Assembly: GCA_007695295.1 (NCBI GenBank)
Contig: REEB01000141.1
Location: 1 to 32,735 of the forward strand
Length of the DNA: 32,735 bases
Source of the DNA: Puniceicoccaceae bacterium
GTDB lineage: Bacteria > Verrucomicrobiota > Verrucomicrobiia > Opitutales > Opitutaceae
Direction of reading: 5' to 3'
Part shown: positions 8,830-16,517 of the stretch, piece by piece
How positions within the stretch are numbered: position 1 is the first letter of the stretch
Layout: every line of letters starts with the position of its first letter
The notes under the pieces: generated by a model
The model's input: the letters and a program-made list of their open reading frames with translations, nothing else
Told to the model about the DNA's origin: nothing
The model's database searches: none
Translations under genes and position numbers: made by a program

Positions 8830-9834
8830 TCAGCCGGCACTAGCGGCCAGCCCATTGCGGATAAGGCGAATGTCGTTGGAAGCTTCATCGAGGGTGGCCA
8901 GATTGCGAGGCCAACGGCCGCCACGGTGGACCGCGGCAAAGCTGTCATAGATGGTTTCGGGAAGCGGCGGACAAGGGATGATCTCATCCACGCCGTGGCG
9001 GGAAGCACGGAGCACAACCTGTCCCTCCCGGTAATCCTTGGTCAGGCGCCAGCCCTGGTCGGTGACAAGGTAAAACAAGTCGATGTGTTCGCGATCATTG
9101 CCCTCGGTAGTATGAACTGCCAGGTCGGCGGCCCAAGTAATAAAGAGGTGGGCCACGCCTCCACCTTCGAAGTGAACCACCATCGACTCGGTGTCGGCGC
9201 ATTTCAGACCGGGATGGGCAAGGCGGTCGGAAAAGAACGTGCTCCGCGCCACCGGCCGCCCCATCAAATGACAGGCGGCATTCAGATTGTGAATCATGGC
9301 ATCCATGAAGGGGCCGCCGTTCTTTTCCGGATCCGTCGCCCAGTCGTTCCACTGCGGATAGGCATGAATCCAATCCTGGCGGTAAAGGGCGAGTCGGCCG
9401 AATCGACCCTCGGTAAAGAGATCCTTGGCCGTTTCCAGAAAGCGGTCTTCCGTACGATTGTAAATCACCCCTGCGGTAATGCCCTTTTCCCGGGCGGCCC
9501 GGCAGATGGCATCGCAGTCCTTGATGTGGGAAGCCAGCGGTTTGGTGGTGATGACCGCCAAATTGGCGGCGATCGCTTGCAGAAAGAGCGCTTTTCGAAC
9601 CCATGGCGGTACGAAGAGAGCGACGGCTTCGATGGATGCATCACTGAAAATAGCGTCTGGATCGGACGCGACGGTGCCGCCGAAAAGCGAAGCGTACTTT
9701 TGTGCACGGGTCTGATCCGGGTCGTATAAGACACGGACTCGAATATCACGGGATTTCTGCAGGGAGGCGGCTTGCCAGCGCAGGAAGTCACCACAGCCGA
9801 GGATGGCGAGGTTGAGAGGTTCGGATGAGTTCAT
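8830..9834 (-). CDS. Gfo/Idh/MocA-family oxidoreductase
   Basis: The protein has 334 residues. The N-terminal Rossmann domain begins NLAILGCGDFLRW, a dinucleotide-binding loop. The family's EKP motif appears as TTKP in AVITTKPLASH. The catalytic segment is DAMIHNLNAACHLMG, whose His matches the conserved active-site His of the family. The C-terminal alpha/beta domain is short but complete. Family members use NAD(P) to oxidise or reduce sugars, inositols or sugar acids in the cytoplasm. It lies 17 nt after the exported glycosidase gene and 17 nt before the GHL6 gene, so it belongs to the same transcript. It probably oxidises a sugar liberated by those hydrolases; the position oxidised cannot be read from sequence. 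Confidence 0.9.
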   Translation of the reverse strand: MNSSEPLNLAILGCGDFLRWQAASLQKSRDIRVRVLYDPDQTRAQKYASLFGGTVASDPDAIFSDASIEAVALFVPPWVRKALFLQAIAANLAVITTKPLASHIKDCDAICRAAREKGITAGVIYNRTEDRFLETAKDLFTEGRFGRLALYRQDWIHAYPQWNDWATDPEKNGGPFMDAMIHNLNAACHLMGRPVARSTFFSDRLAHPGLKCADTESMVVHFEGGGVAHLFITWAADLAVHTTEGNDREHIDLFYLVTDQGWRLTKDYREGQVVLRASRHGVDEIIPCPPLPETIYDSFAAVHRGGRWPRNLATLDEASNDIRLIRNGLAASAG

Positions 9835-9851
9835 GGGAGAGGTCGAGAGAC

Positions 9852-12581
9852 TCAGTCCTGGCCGGCAGGCGTCACCAAGGTGTAGAGAACATCCGCGGGC
9901 AGCTCGATCCAGAGGTCGTCGCCGCGGTTTTCAGTGCGGACCGACCGGTTGGTCGGGTAGCCGTTGGCATCGAGAGCGGTGACGCGGGCATTGGCCCGGC
10001 CCTTGAGGACGACTTCGGCGCGGACCTTTTCCACCATGAGCGGATAGCCGCCGACGGTGGTGATGCGGACGGCGCCATCGTCGCCGACCGGTTCGGTGGA
10101 GTACCCATGGGGCTGGTCGCGGGTGGCGGCCTGGATGAGAATGCGGGCGGACTCCGCCAGGGGGCGGTCGTCCAGCGCCACCGCCACCAGAGATCCGTAG
10201 CTATTTTCCGAATACAGGGAGAGATTGGAGAATTCGAGGCGTCCGGCCTCGGCGAGAAAGCCAGCCGCGCCTTGGCTGGTTGGTGTTTCCACCCGGACGT
10301 GGCCGGCCCCGTAGTGCCATTCGAGCTGGCCGTTGGTATTGCGGATGACCCTGGCCTCCTCGTCGATGAGGCGGTTGAGGTCGGCGGTTTCCAGGCTGGG
10401 CTCGCCGTCGGTGAAGTGGAGGCGGACCGGGCCGGTGAAGAAGGCTCGCGGGGAGAGCTGGGAGCGGAAGTCGACCGTGGGATCGCCGCCGAGGGTGGCC
10501 TGCCAGACGGCGTCCTTGTACTGGATTTCCGGGAGGGCGATGGCGTCGCGGCGGTAGAGGCGATCGAGGTTTACATGTTCAACCACCGCGGGCGGGCCGG
10601 TGGCGACGTCGCCGCGGCGGAACATGAGGGCGTAGGCGGGGTACTGACCGAGGACGTCGGTGGTGTTGGTGTTCCAGACCCCCTTGGGAGCGGACCAGAG
10701 TTGGTTGTCGTAGGAGAAGAAGTTCCAGATATCGACGCCGGCCATCGCCCCGTAAGTGGCGACGAGGAAGGGAAACTCGGCCCGGTAAATGGAGGGGTTG
10801 TCCCAGTTGTTTTCGATGATGCCGTAGGTGTGGCCGGCAGGCTGGGCGGTCATGAGAACGCCGGCGATTTCCGGTGCGCGCATGGCCGAGAGGGAGACGA
10901 AAGTGTCGCCCTCCTCGACGGCGAAGAAGCGCGGGTTTTCGATCTGGACGGGGCTGAAGTATTCATTTTTTGCGACCAGATCGGAGGGGAGGTAGGAGTA
11001 GTATTCGAGGATGCCGAGGTTGCTGGGGTCGGCGGTTTTCCAATTGCTTCCGGAGATGAGGGAGCGGATGCCAAGGTCGTGGAAACGCCCGATCATGTAT
11101 TCATAGAAGTCATACTGGGTGCGGGTGAGAAACTCGGCTTGGTCGGCGACGCGGCGGTCGTTGCCGGTGGCTTGGGTGGTGAGGTGCCAGATGCCGAGAA
11201 AACCGGCCCGGCCGTTGGCCGGGTCATCGCCCTCGACGGTGTCGCCCCAGTGGGCGAAGGCGGCCTCGAGACTGCCGTAGCGTTCGGCGGCGAAGCGCCC
11301 GAAGGAGTGGCGGATGAGGTCGGCGGAGTGAGCGGGGAGGTTGGCCGGGTTGAGGGTCCAGAAGAGGGTGTTGCTCTCGTTCTGGACCTCGATGAAGGCG
11401 ACGGCGGGATCTTCGGCGAGGGAGAGACCGGTGTAGGGGTTTACCGGTGACACCAGAGCTTCGATCCATTCGAGGTATTTCTCCCGCAGGGGCTCGTTGA
11501 AAAAGAGTGCGGTGGTGGCGGCTTCGCCGGAGCGCAGCCCGGGCAAGTCGTCATCGTGGAAAGCGCGCACGCTGGTGTCCCAGAAGAGGTGGCCAAGAAA
11601 AGTGTAAATGCCTTCGTTTTTGAAGGAGGCGACCGTGTAGTGGATGCGATCGAGGTCCCGGGCGAAGGCTTCCTCATCGCCCCGTCGCCAGGTGGCGAAG
11701 AGATCGAGCAGCATTAGCCTGGCAAGGTTGACGCCGTATTTGGCGAGGCGGCGGGTATGGTGGTCGACCATGGCGGGGCGCATTTCCTGGAGGCCGGAGG
11801 CCTGGGTCATCCAGAAGCGGACCGGGGTGCCGTCGCCGAGCAGATAGCGGTCGCCGTCGCGGGTGACGTGTCCGTGGATGCCGGCGTGGGGCTCGTTGAG
11901 GCGGCGCAGGTCGAGGGGACTTTCCGCGAAGCGGTCGGCCGGTGGATCCCAGGCGAACCAGCCGGATTTCTCGGCCTCGACTGTTTCGTCGGGCCGGAGT
12001 TTTCCACGCGGGACGAAGGGTCCGTCAATGAGCAGAAAAGCGTCGAAGGCGGAGGCTTTCCCTTCGCCTTCCTGGGCCAGCAGCCGCAGCTCGAAGTCGT
12101 GGGTGCCGGCCTCGAGTTCGACCTCTCCGAGGTAAACCCAATTGGCACCGAGGTGGGTGCGGATAAAGGTGCTGTCGTGGAGGGCGATGTCCGGCCCGCA
12201 GATGCGCCAATCATCCTCGCCGAAGCGCCAGCGGAAAGGGCCGTGTTTCCAGAATTTGCGGGTCCAGAATTGATAGCTGCCGGCTTCGGGCACCTCGACG
12301 TGGTAGCGGGCGAAGGCCTCCGGTTCGCCGGGGGCGCGGTCGCCGGAGTTGCTGAGCCAGTCGCCGCCGGAGAGGATTTCGTGGCGGCGGTCAGCGAAAG
12401 TGTCGGCGGAAAAAGCGCTTCGCTCCGGGAAGTTGGTTTCCACTGGGTTTTCGCCTTCCCACCAGATGAAGGCGGGATCGGAAGACGACGCGGCCTCGGG
12501 GGCGCTGGTGCAGGCCATGGGGATGAAGGCCGCGCTGGTTGCCAGCAGGGCGGCACGAAGAAGGCGGGGTGTTGGTTTCAT
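9852..12581 (-). CDS. Exported GH-A-like (GH5/GH42-type) glycoside hydrolase
   Basis: The protein has 909 residues from ATG 12581. The start gives a basic N-terminus, a hydrophobic core and a possible lipoprotein cysteine at residue 24 (AFIPMAC). The lipobox has Pro at -3, so ordinary signal-peptidase cleavage remains possible. Residues about 30-185 form a beta-sandwich resembling a carbohydrate-binding module. A (beta/alpha)8-like domain follows, with RYLLGDGTPVRFWM as its entrance strand. AFIEVQNESNTLFW places E402 as candidate acid/base, and TYGIIENNWD places E590 as candidate nucleophile. A beta-rich C-terminal region covers about residues 680-909. This arrangement fits retaining clan GH-A enzymes, but I cannot assign a family number. 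An open frame extends upstream to 12935 inside the epimerase gene; the signal peptide fixes the shorter start. Confidence 0.82.
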   Translation of the reverse strand: MKPTPRLLRAALLATSAAFIPMACTSAPEAASSSDPAFIWWEGENPVETNFPERSAFSADTFADRRHEILSGGDWLSNSGDRAPGEPEAFARYHVEVPEAGSYQFWTRKFWKHGPFRWRFGEDDWRICGPDIALHDSTFIRTHLGANWVYLGEVELEAGTHDFELRLLAQEGEGKASAFDAFLLIDGPFVPRGKLRPDETVEAEKSGWFAWDPPADRFAESPLDLRRLNEPHAGIHGHVTRDGDRYLLGDGTPVRFWMTQASGLQEMRPAMVDHHTRRLAKYGVNLARLMLLDLFATWRRGDEEAFARDLDRIHYTVASFKNEGIYTFLGHLFWDTSVRAFHDDDLPGLRSGEAATTALFFNEPLREKYLEWIEALVSPVNPYTGLSLAEDPAVAFIEVQNESNTLFWTLNPANLPAHSADLIRHSFGRFAAERYGSLEAAFAHWGDTVEGDDPANGRAGFLGIWHLTTQATGNDRRVADQAEFLTRTQYDFYEYMIGRFHDLGIRSLISGSNWKTADPSNLGILEYYSYLPSDLVAKNEYFSPVQIENPRFFAVEEGDTFVSLSAMRAPEIAGVLMTAQPAGHTYGIIENNWDNPSIYRAEFPFLVATYGAMAGVDIWNFFSYDNQLWSAPKGVWNTNTTDVLGQYPAYALMFRRGDVATGPPAVVEHVNLDRLYRRDAIALPEIQYKDAVWQATLGGDPTVDFRSQLSPRAFFTGPVRLHFTDGEPSLETADLNRLIDEEARVIRNTNGQLEWHYGAGHVRVETPTSQGAAGFLAEAGRLEFSNLSLYSENSYGSLVAVALDDRPLAESARILIQAATRDQPHGYSTEPVGDDGAVRITTVGGYPLMVEKVRAEVVLKGRANARVTALDANGYPTNRSVRTENRGDDLWIELPADVLYTLVTPAGQD

Positions 12582-12630
12582 GGGCGGAATTGAATCAATG
12601 ATGGGTGAAGTGGGGTTGAAATGAGATCCC

Positions 12631-13659
12631 TCAGGCCGGCAACTTGCCGGGCATGGTTTCGAGAGCCTTCCGCCAAGCCGACAGGTATCCATCCATGGTC
12701 CGGTTGATGCCGGGAACAATGGTCTGCCGGGCGGGATCCGCCTCGAACCAGGCGAGGGTTTGGCGGATGCCGGTGTGGAAGGGGATCCGGGCTGCAAAGC
12801 CGGGCACGAAGTGCTTGATCTTGGAATTGTCAAAAAGAGTGGAGTGCGCTTTGTCTCCGAGCAGGTTGCCTCTTTCCCATTGATTGAGGCGGGCGAGAAA
12901 CTCGCTTGGGATGGGAACCAGTCGGGGCTCGACACCGGCGGCTTCAGCGATGGTGGTGTAGATTTGGCTCCAAGTCAGAACTTCGTCGGAGGTGATGTGA
13001 AAAGCATGTCCGATGGCATTGGTATTGCCAAGCAGTCCGTTGAAACCTCGGGCGAAATCCTCGGCGTGGGTGACGGTCCAGAGAGAGGTGCCGTCGCCAT
13101 GGACGATCATTTCACCGCCGCGCCGGATTCTATCAATAAGGGTGAAGTCATTCCAGCCGCCGATGGCCACCGGCCAGACGGTCTCATAGGTGAGGGAGGG
13201 GCGGACGATGACCGAGGGAAAGTCCTGCTCCCGATAGGCGCGGGTGAAGACGGCTTCGCAGTCGATTTTGTCCCGTGAGTACTGCCAATGGGGATTTTTG
13301 AGCGGGTGAGACTCGGTCACGAAGGGATGGCGGAGCGGCTTCTCATAGACGGAAGCGGAGCTGATGAAAACGAATTGCCCGCACCTGCCGGTGAAGAGGC
13401 GGATGTCCCGCTCCACATCATCCGGCTTGAAGGCGATAAAGTCCGCCACCGCGTCGAAGGTGCGCTGTCCCAAGGCGGCGGAAACTCCGGCCTCGTCCCG
13501 GGCGTCTGCGACCACCGATTCGGCTGCGGCCGGGATGCCGTAATCGAAGAGGGGGCGGTGGCCACGATTGAGGAGCGTCACCTGATGACCTTGGGCGAGG
13601 GCGAGGCGGACACAGGCCGCGCTGATGTTGCCGGTCCCGCCGATAAAGAGCAGCTTCAT
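12631..13659 (-). CDS. NAD-dependent epimerase/dehydratase (extended SDR)
   Basis: The protein has 342 residues. GGTGNIS at residues 7-13 is an extended-SDR variant of the GxxGxxG nucleotide loop. FISSASVY (98-105) supplies the catalytic Ser, and Y127 with K131 (YSRDK) completes the active site. GDGTSLWTVTHAEDFARG is a typical substrate-domain segment of this branch, which includes nucleotide-sugar epimerases and CSP41-like proteins. It is the first gene of the seven-gene minus-strand operon, 49 nt before the exported glycosidase. It starts 94 bp from the divergent AraC regulator. A frame extending to 13716 would run into the divergent promoter and has no better start. Whether it acts on a free sugar or a nucleotide sugar is not clear from the sequence. 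Confidence 0.88.
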   Translation of the reverse strand: MKLLFIGGTGNISAACVRLALAQGHQVTLLNRGHRPLFDYGIPAAAESVVADARDEAGVSAALGQRTFDAVADFIAFKPDDVERDIRLFTGRCGQFVFISSASVYEKPLRHPFVTESHPLKNPHWQYSRDKIDCEAVFTRAYREQDFPSVIVRPSLTYETVWPVAIGGWNDFTLIDRIRRGGEMIVHGDGTSLWTVTHAEDFARGFNGLLGNTNAIGHAFHITSDEVLTWSQIYTTIAEAAGVEPRLVPIPSEFLARLNQWERGNLLGDKAHSTLFDNSKIKHFVPGFAARIPFHTGIRQTLAWFEADPARQTIVPGINRTMDGYLSAWRKALETMPGKLPA

Positions 13660-13753
13660 GGGCGACACGGTATCACACTCAACGAAGAAAATCGTGCTTT
13701 GGATTGATGAAAACATTGCTTCCCTTGATCTGCGGAAGACAGTGGGAGCTGCG
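13660..13753. promoter_or_regulatory. Divergent promoter region between the glycan operon and araC-type gene
   Basis: These 94 bp separate the starts of the seven-gene minus-strand operon and the AraC-type regulator. The region is clearly less GC-rich than the flanking genes. Both promoters, and presumably the AraC-protein sites, should lie here. I could not pick convincing -35/-10 pairs or a clear direct repeat by eye. GGGAG at 13744-13748 is the ribosome binding site for the ATG at 13754. Confidence 0.55.
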
Positions 13754-14581
13754 ATGGCACCGCCGATCCTGCTTCATTTTCGTGACCGTACCATGCAGGG
13801 GGAGTGGTTCCAGCTTTTGCGCGTGGACTCCGGCCGAGTCTCCTTGCCGCGCTATCACCGGCACGATTATGCGGAGATTTTCTGGCTCAACCAAGGCCGC
13901 TGTGCCCACCTCTGCAACGGCCGCACGGAAGCATTGCAGGCGGGATCGCTGCGGCTTCTGCGGCCGGAGGATGCACACCAACTGAGACCATGGCGCGGGG
14001 GTGAAGCCTTTCGCTTCACCAACCTGGCGATCAGTCCCCGGGCTTGGCGCCGCCTCCGCGACCGGTATCCCCTGGAGTGGAAGCGACTCTACGGGCAGCC
14101 CGGAAGCAGGGTGGGGGCGGAATTGACCTCCTCGGAGCTGAATGAATTTGATCGGATGGCCGGTGCCCTGGCCTCCGAAGCGAACACCGCCTTTCATGTT
14201 GAACGCACGGTATTGACCATTTGGAGTCATTTCCTGCGCGGAGGACAGGTGCCGCCTGCCGAAGGGGTTCCGGCCTGGCTCGCCCACGCCTTGCTCGAAG
14301 TGCAGGAGCCGGAGGTTTTGAGCCGGGGTGTTGCCGGGTTGGTGGCAGCTGCGGGGCGCTGCCACGAACATGTCAGCCGGATGTGCCGGCGCTATTTGGG
14401 AAAGACCCCCACCCAGCTGGTGAACGAAGCGCGGCTGCGACAGGCCGCCCACGCTCTCCGCATGAGTTCGGGCTCGGTCTTGGATGTTTGCCTTGCCTGT
14501 GGTTTTGAAAATCCGGCCCAATTTCATCGATTGTTTCGTGCCCGGTTCGGGACCACCCCGGGCCGTTACCGGCGAAGCTGA
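13754..14581 (+). CDS. AraC-family transcriptional regulator
   Basis: The protein has 275 residues from ATG 13754, chosen because GGGAG sits 5 nt upstream; earlier in-frame starts (13625, 13658) fall in or beside the divergent gene. The N-terminal half is a cupin-type sensor domain: RYHRHDYAEIFWLNQG is the usual His-rich strand and LLRPEDAHQL closes the barrel. The C-terminal domain has two helix-turn-helix motifs: RGVAGLVAAAGRCHEHVSR-type first motif and SVLDVCLACGFENPAQFHRL-type second, then the FGTTPGRYRR signature. Such proteins usually activate transcription when a sugar binds the cupin. Its divergent position makes the seven-gene operon the most likely target, with the downstream ThuA/Gfo pair a possible second one. 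Confidence 0.92.
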   Translation: MAPPILLHFRDRTMQGEWFQLLRVDSGRVSLPRYHRHDYAEIFWLNQGRCAHLCNGRTEALQAGSLRLLRPEDAHQLRPWRGGEAFRFTNLAISPRAWRRLRDRYPLEWKRLYGQPGSRVGAELTSSELNEFDRMAGALASEANTAFHVERTVLTIWSHFLRGGQVPPAEGVPAWLAHALLEVQEPEVLSRGVAGLVAAAGRCHEHVSRMCRRYLGKTPTQLVNEARLRQAAHALRMSSGSVLDVCLACGFENPAQFHRLFRARFGTTPGRYRRS

Positions 14582-14637
14582 AGCGGGGAAGGCCAAATCA
14601 TCGATCAATGGCCTCAACTCTGCCGGGGTTGTGGCCT

Positions 14638-14666
14638 GCCAGGCTTGGCACCGGCCCAAGCCTGGC
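14638..14666 (+). promoter_or_regulatory. Perfect 11-bp inverted repeat before the ThuA gene
   Basis: GCCAGGCTTGG (14638-14648) and CCAAGCCTGGC (14656-14666) are exact inverted copies around a 7-nt loop (CACCGGC). They lie between the AraC stop and the ATG at 14680. No T tract follows, so it is not a classical intrinsic terminator. It could be an operator, or an RNA hairpin ending 13 nt before the start codon and affecting translation. Its centre shares CTTGGCAC and CAAG with the repeat at 22554-22579. Confidence 0.6.
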
Positions 14667-14679
14667 CTAGTCCGGGGTC

Positions 14680-15387
14680 ATGACCAAGCGTATGGTATTC
14701 CACACCGGCGGGCCGTTTCATCCCTCCGCGGCGCAGGCTCGACGGATGGCCGAATTTCTCGGCGGGGACTTCGAAATCGTGACGCGGGACGGGGCGTCGG
14801 TTTTCGAGGAACTGGATCATTGCGATCTCTTTGTCGCCGCCGGACTGCACTGGACTGGCATGGATGGCCTGGTGGACCGGCCGGACTGTTGGCCGGGAGA
14901 GGCGACCCCCATGCGCTACCGATCGCCGAATGAGCGGCAGCGCCGGGCCTTTCGCGAGTTTGTCGCCTCCGGCAAGCCGCTGCTCGGTTTTCATGGCGGC
15001 ATCGCCAGTTACGACGACTGGCCTGAGTATGGCCAGCTCCTCGGGGTGTACTGGGACTGGCGGGTTTCGAACCACGGAGTCCTGCAGGAATGGACGGTGA
15101 CTCCAACCGGGACGGGCCACCCGGTGATCGAAGGCGTGCAGACCTTTGGCCTGCGCGATGAGGTTTACGTGAACCTGCAAATGACACCCGGACTGCCTTA
15201 CGCCGTCCACGCCACCGCCGATTGCCATGGGATGCGGTTTCCCATGGTGGTCACGGCCGAGGGAGGGCGGATCAATGGCGCGGGGCGGATGGCTTACCTC
15301 GCCAACGGACATGACGAAAGCACCTTGGAATGCACCGACTTCCGCACTCTCATCCGAAACACCGTTCATTGGCTTACCGTATCCTGA
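14680..15387 (+). CDS. ThuA-like domain protein
   Basis: The protein has 235 residues of the ThuA (trehalose-utilisation-like, class-I-glutamine-amidotransferase fold) family. The start strand RMVFHTGGPFHP and the nucleophile-elbow equivalent LLGFHGGIASYDDWPEYGQLLG are the clearest signatures; the elbow has His where amidotransferases have Cys. The C-terminal part includes GAGRMAYLANGHDEST, similar to the family's closing GRVFYxxxGH segment. ThuA proteins participate in the conversion of 3-keto sugars and are often next to Gfo/Idh dehydrogenases. Here the oxidoreductase starts 2 nt downstream, so the pair is certainly co-transcribed. No signal peptide is seen. The 98-bp upstream gap carries a strong inverted repeat, so this pair may be regulated apart from the AraC gene. 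Confidence 0.85.
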   Translation: MTKRMVFHTGGPFHPSAAQARRMAEFLGGDFEIVTRDGASVFEELDHCDLFVAAGLHWTGMDGLVDRPDCWPGEATPMRYRSPNERQRRAFREFVASGKPLLGFHGGIASYDDWPEYGQLLGVYWDWRVSNHGVLQEWTVTPTGTGHPVIEGVQTFGLRDEVYVNLQMTPGLPYAVHATADCHGMRFPMVVTAEGGRINGAGRMAYLANGHDESTLECTDFRTLIRNTVHWLTVS

Positions 15388-15389
15388 TC

Positions 15390-16478
15390 ATGACTACAAA
15401 AACGTATCGCTGTGCCGTCATTGGCGTCGGCAAACCCACCCTCACCTGGGCCAAGGGGGGCGGCCACCAGATCGGCTACGCTCATGCCCGCATGGTTCAG
15501 GCGCACCCGCGGCTGGAATTGGTTGCCGGGGCCGACATCGATGCCGGCAACCTTGAGGCCTTCCAGAAAACCTTCGGAGTGGAGCGTGGCTATGCCAACT
15601 ACCGGGAAATGTTGGAAAACGAGAAGCCCGACATCGTCAGCATCTGTACGTATGTGGGGCTGCATGAGCCGATGGCGGTAGCCTGCGCCGAAGCCGGGGT
15701 ACGGGGCCTGTTTCTCGAAAAGCCTGTCGTTCACAGTCCCGCCGCCTTCGACCGCCTTTCGGCGGCAATCGACCGCAGCGGAATGAAAGTATCCGTGGCT
15801 CACATACGGCGCTACATCCCCGCCTTGGCCCGGGTGCGGCGGGAACTGGCCGCGGGCACGATCGGCCGGCCGCTGCTTTTCATGGCGGGCATCGACGGTT
15901 GGGACCTGAGCGAGTGGGGCAGTCACTGGCTGGATGCGTTCCGGTTTTTCAATCAGGACAGGCCGGTTAATTGGGTGATGGCGCAGGGCCGGGTGCGCGA
16001 CCTGCGCGGCTATGGCCATGCCATGGAGGACCATGCGGTGGCCTGCTTCACCTTTGAAAACGGTGCCCGGGGCTTGCTTGACGGCGGCCGGGCGATCGGC
16101 CCGGTGGGCGAGGCGGAGGGCGGACCAGAAGCGCCCACCATGACCATTGTCGGCAGCGCCGGGGTCATTTACCTGCGGCAATGGCTCAAAGTCGTCGATA
16201 TCCATCACGTCGCCGGGCGCACCGCTTTCACGGAACCTGCCGGAGGCGACCGGGGCGAAGCGACTGAGACCACTTGGACGCCGTACTGCGCCGGCCTGGT
16301 GGATTGGCTGGAAGGCGGAGAGGCGCCACCCACCGCGTGGGAGTTCACCCGGGGCAGCGCCGAACTCAATCTCGCTTGTTATCTTTCCATAGTGCGCGGT
16401 GACCGGATCGACCTTCCCTTCGATGATGAAGCCCGGGCGATCGATGAATGGCCCTTGGAAATCCTGGCCCGGCGCTGA
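15390..16478 (+). CDS. Gfo/Idh/MocA-family oxidoreductase (ThuA partner)
   Basis: The protein has 362 residues from ATG 15390, 2 nt after the ThuA stop. The Rossmann start is CAVIGVGKPTLTWAKGGG, with an unusual insertion after the glycine loop. LFLEKPVVHS carries the family's EKP motif, and EWGSHWLDAFRFF carries the catalytic His-x-x-Asp pair. The C-terminal domain includes DHAVACFTFENGARGLLDGG, a standard strand pattern. By family it is an NAD(P)-dependent sugar or sugar-acid dehydrogenase. The ThuA neighbour suggests formation or processing of a keto sugar, for example 3-keto derivatives as in the thuAB system, but this is an analogy. An open frame reaches back to 15330 inside the ThuA gene; the ATG at 15390 is the natural coupled start. 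Confidence 0.9.
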   Translation: MTTKTYRCAVIGVGKPTLTWAKGGGHQIGYAHARMVQAHPRLELVAGADIDAGNLEAFQKTFGVERGYANYREMLENEKPDIVSICTYVGLHEPMAVACAEAGVRGLFLEKPVVHSPAAFDRLSAAIDRSGMKVSVAHIRRYIPALARVRRELAAGTIGRPLLFMAGIDGWDLSEWGSHWLDAFRFFNQDRPVNWVMAQGRVRDLRGYGHAMEDHAVACFTFENGARGLLDGGRAIGPVGEAEGGPEAPTMTIVGSAGVIYLRQWLKVVDIHHVAGRTAFTEPAGGDRGEATETTWTPYCAGLVDWLEGGEAPPTAWEFTRGSAELNLACYLSIVRGDRIDLPFDDEARAIDEWPLEILARR

Positions 16479-16491
16479 GGCCGGGGGACCG

Positions 16492-16517
16492 GTGCGGCGC
16501 ACTTAGTTGCGCCGTGC
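16492..16517. terminator. Hairpin at a convergent gene end
   Basis: A ten-pair stem (eight Watson-Crick, two G:U) with loop CTTAGT sits at the junction of the converging oxidoreductase and 1094-residue genes. It contains the TAA of the minus-strand gene. It lacks a T tract on either strand, so it may be a weak bidirectional terminator or an mRNA 3'-end structure. Confidence 0.4.

Noticed and set aside
9825-11450. 541-residue plus-strand frame antisense to the exported glycosidase
   Set aside because: Gly/Val/Asp-rich composition typical of an antisense shadow in GC-rich DNA; the minus strand has a signal peptide and glycosidase motifs.
14645-14660. TTGGCAC as a sigma-54 -24 element
   Set aside because: The GC of the -12 element is not present at the required spacing here or in the similar repeat at 22554-22579.
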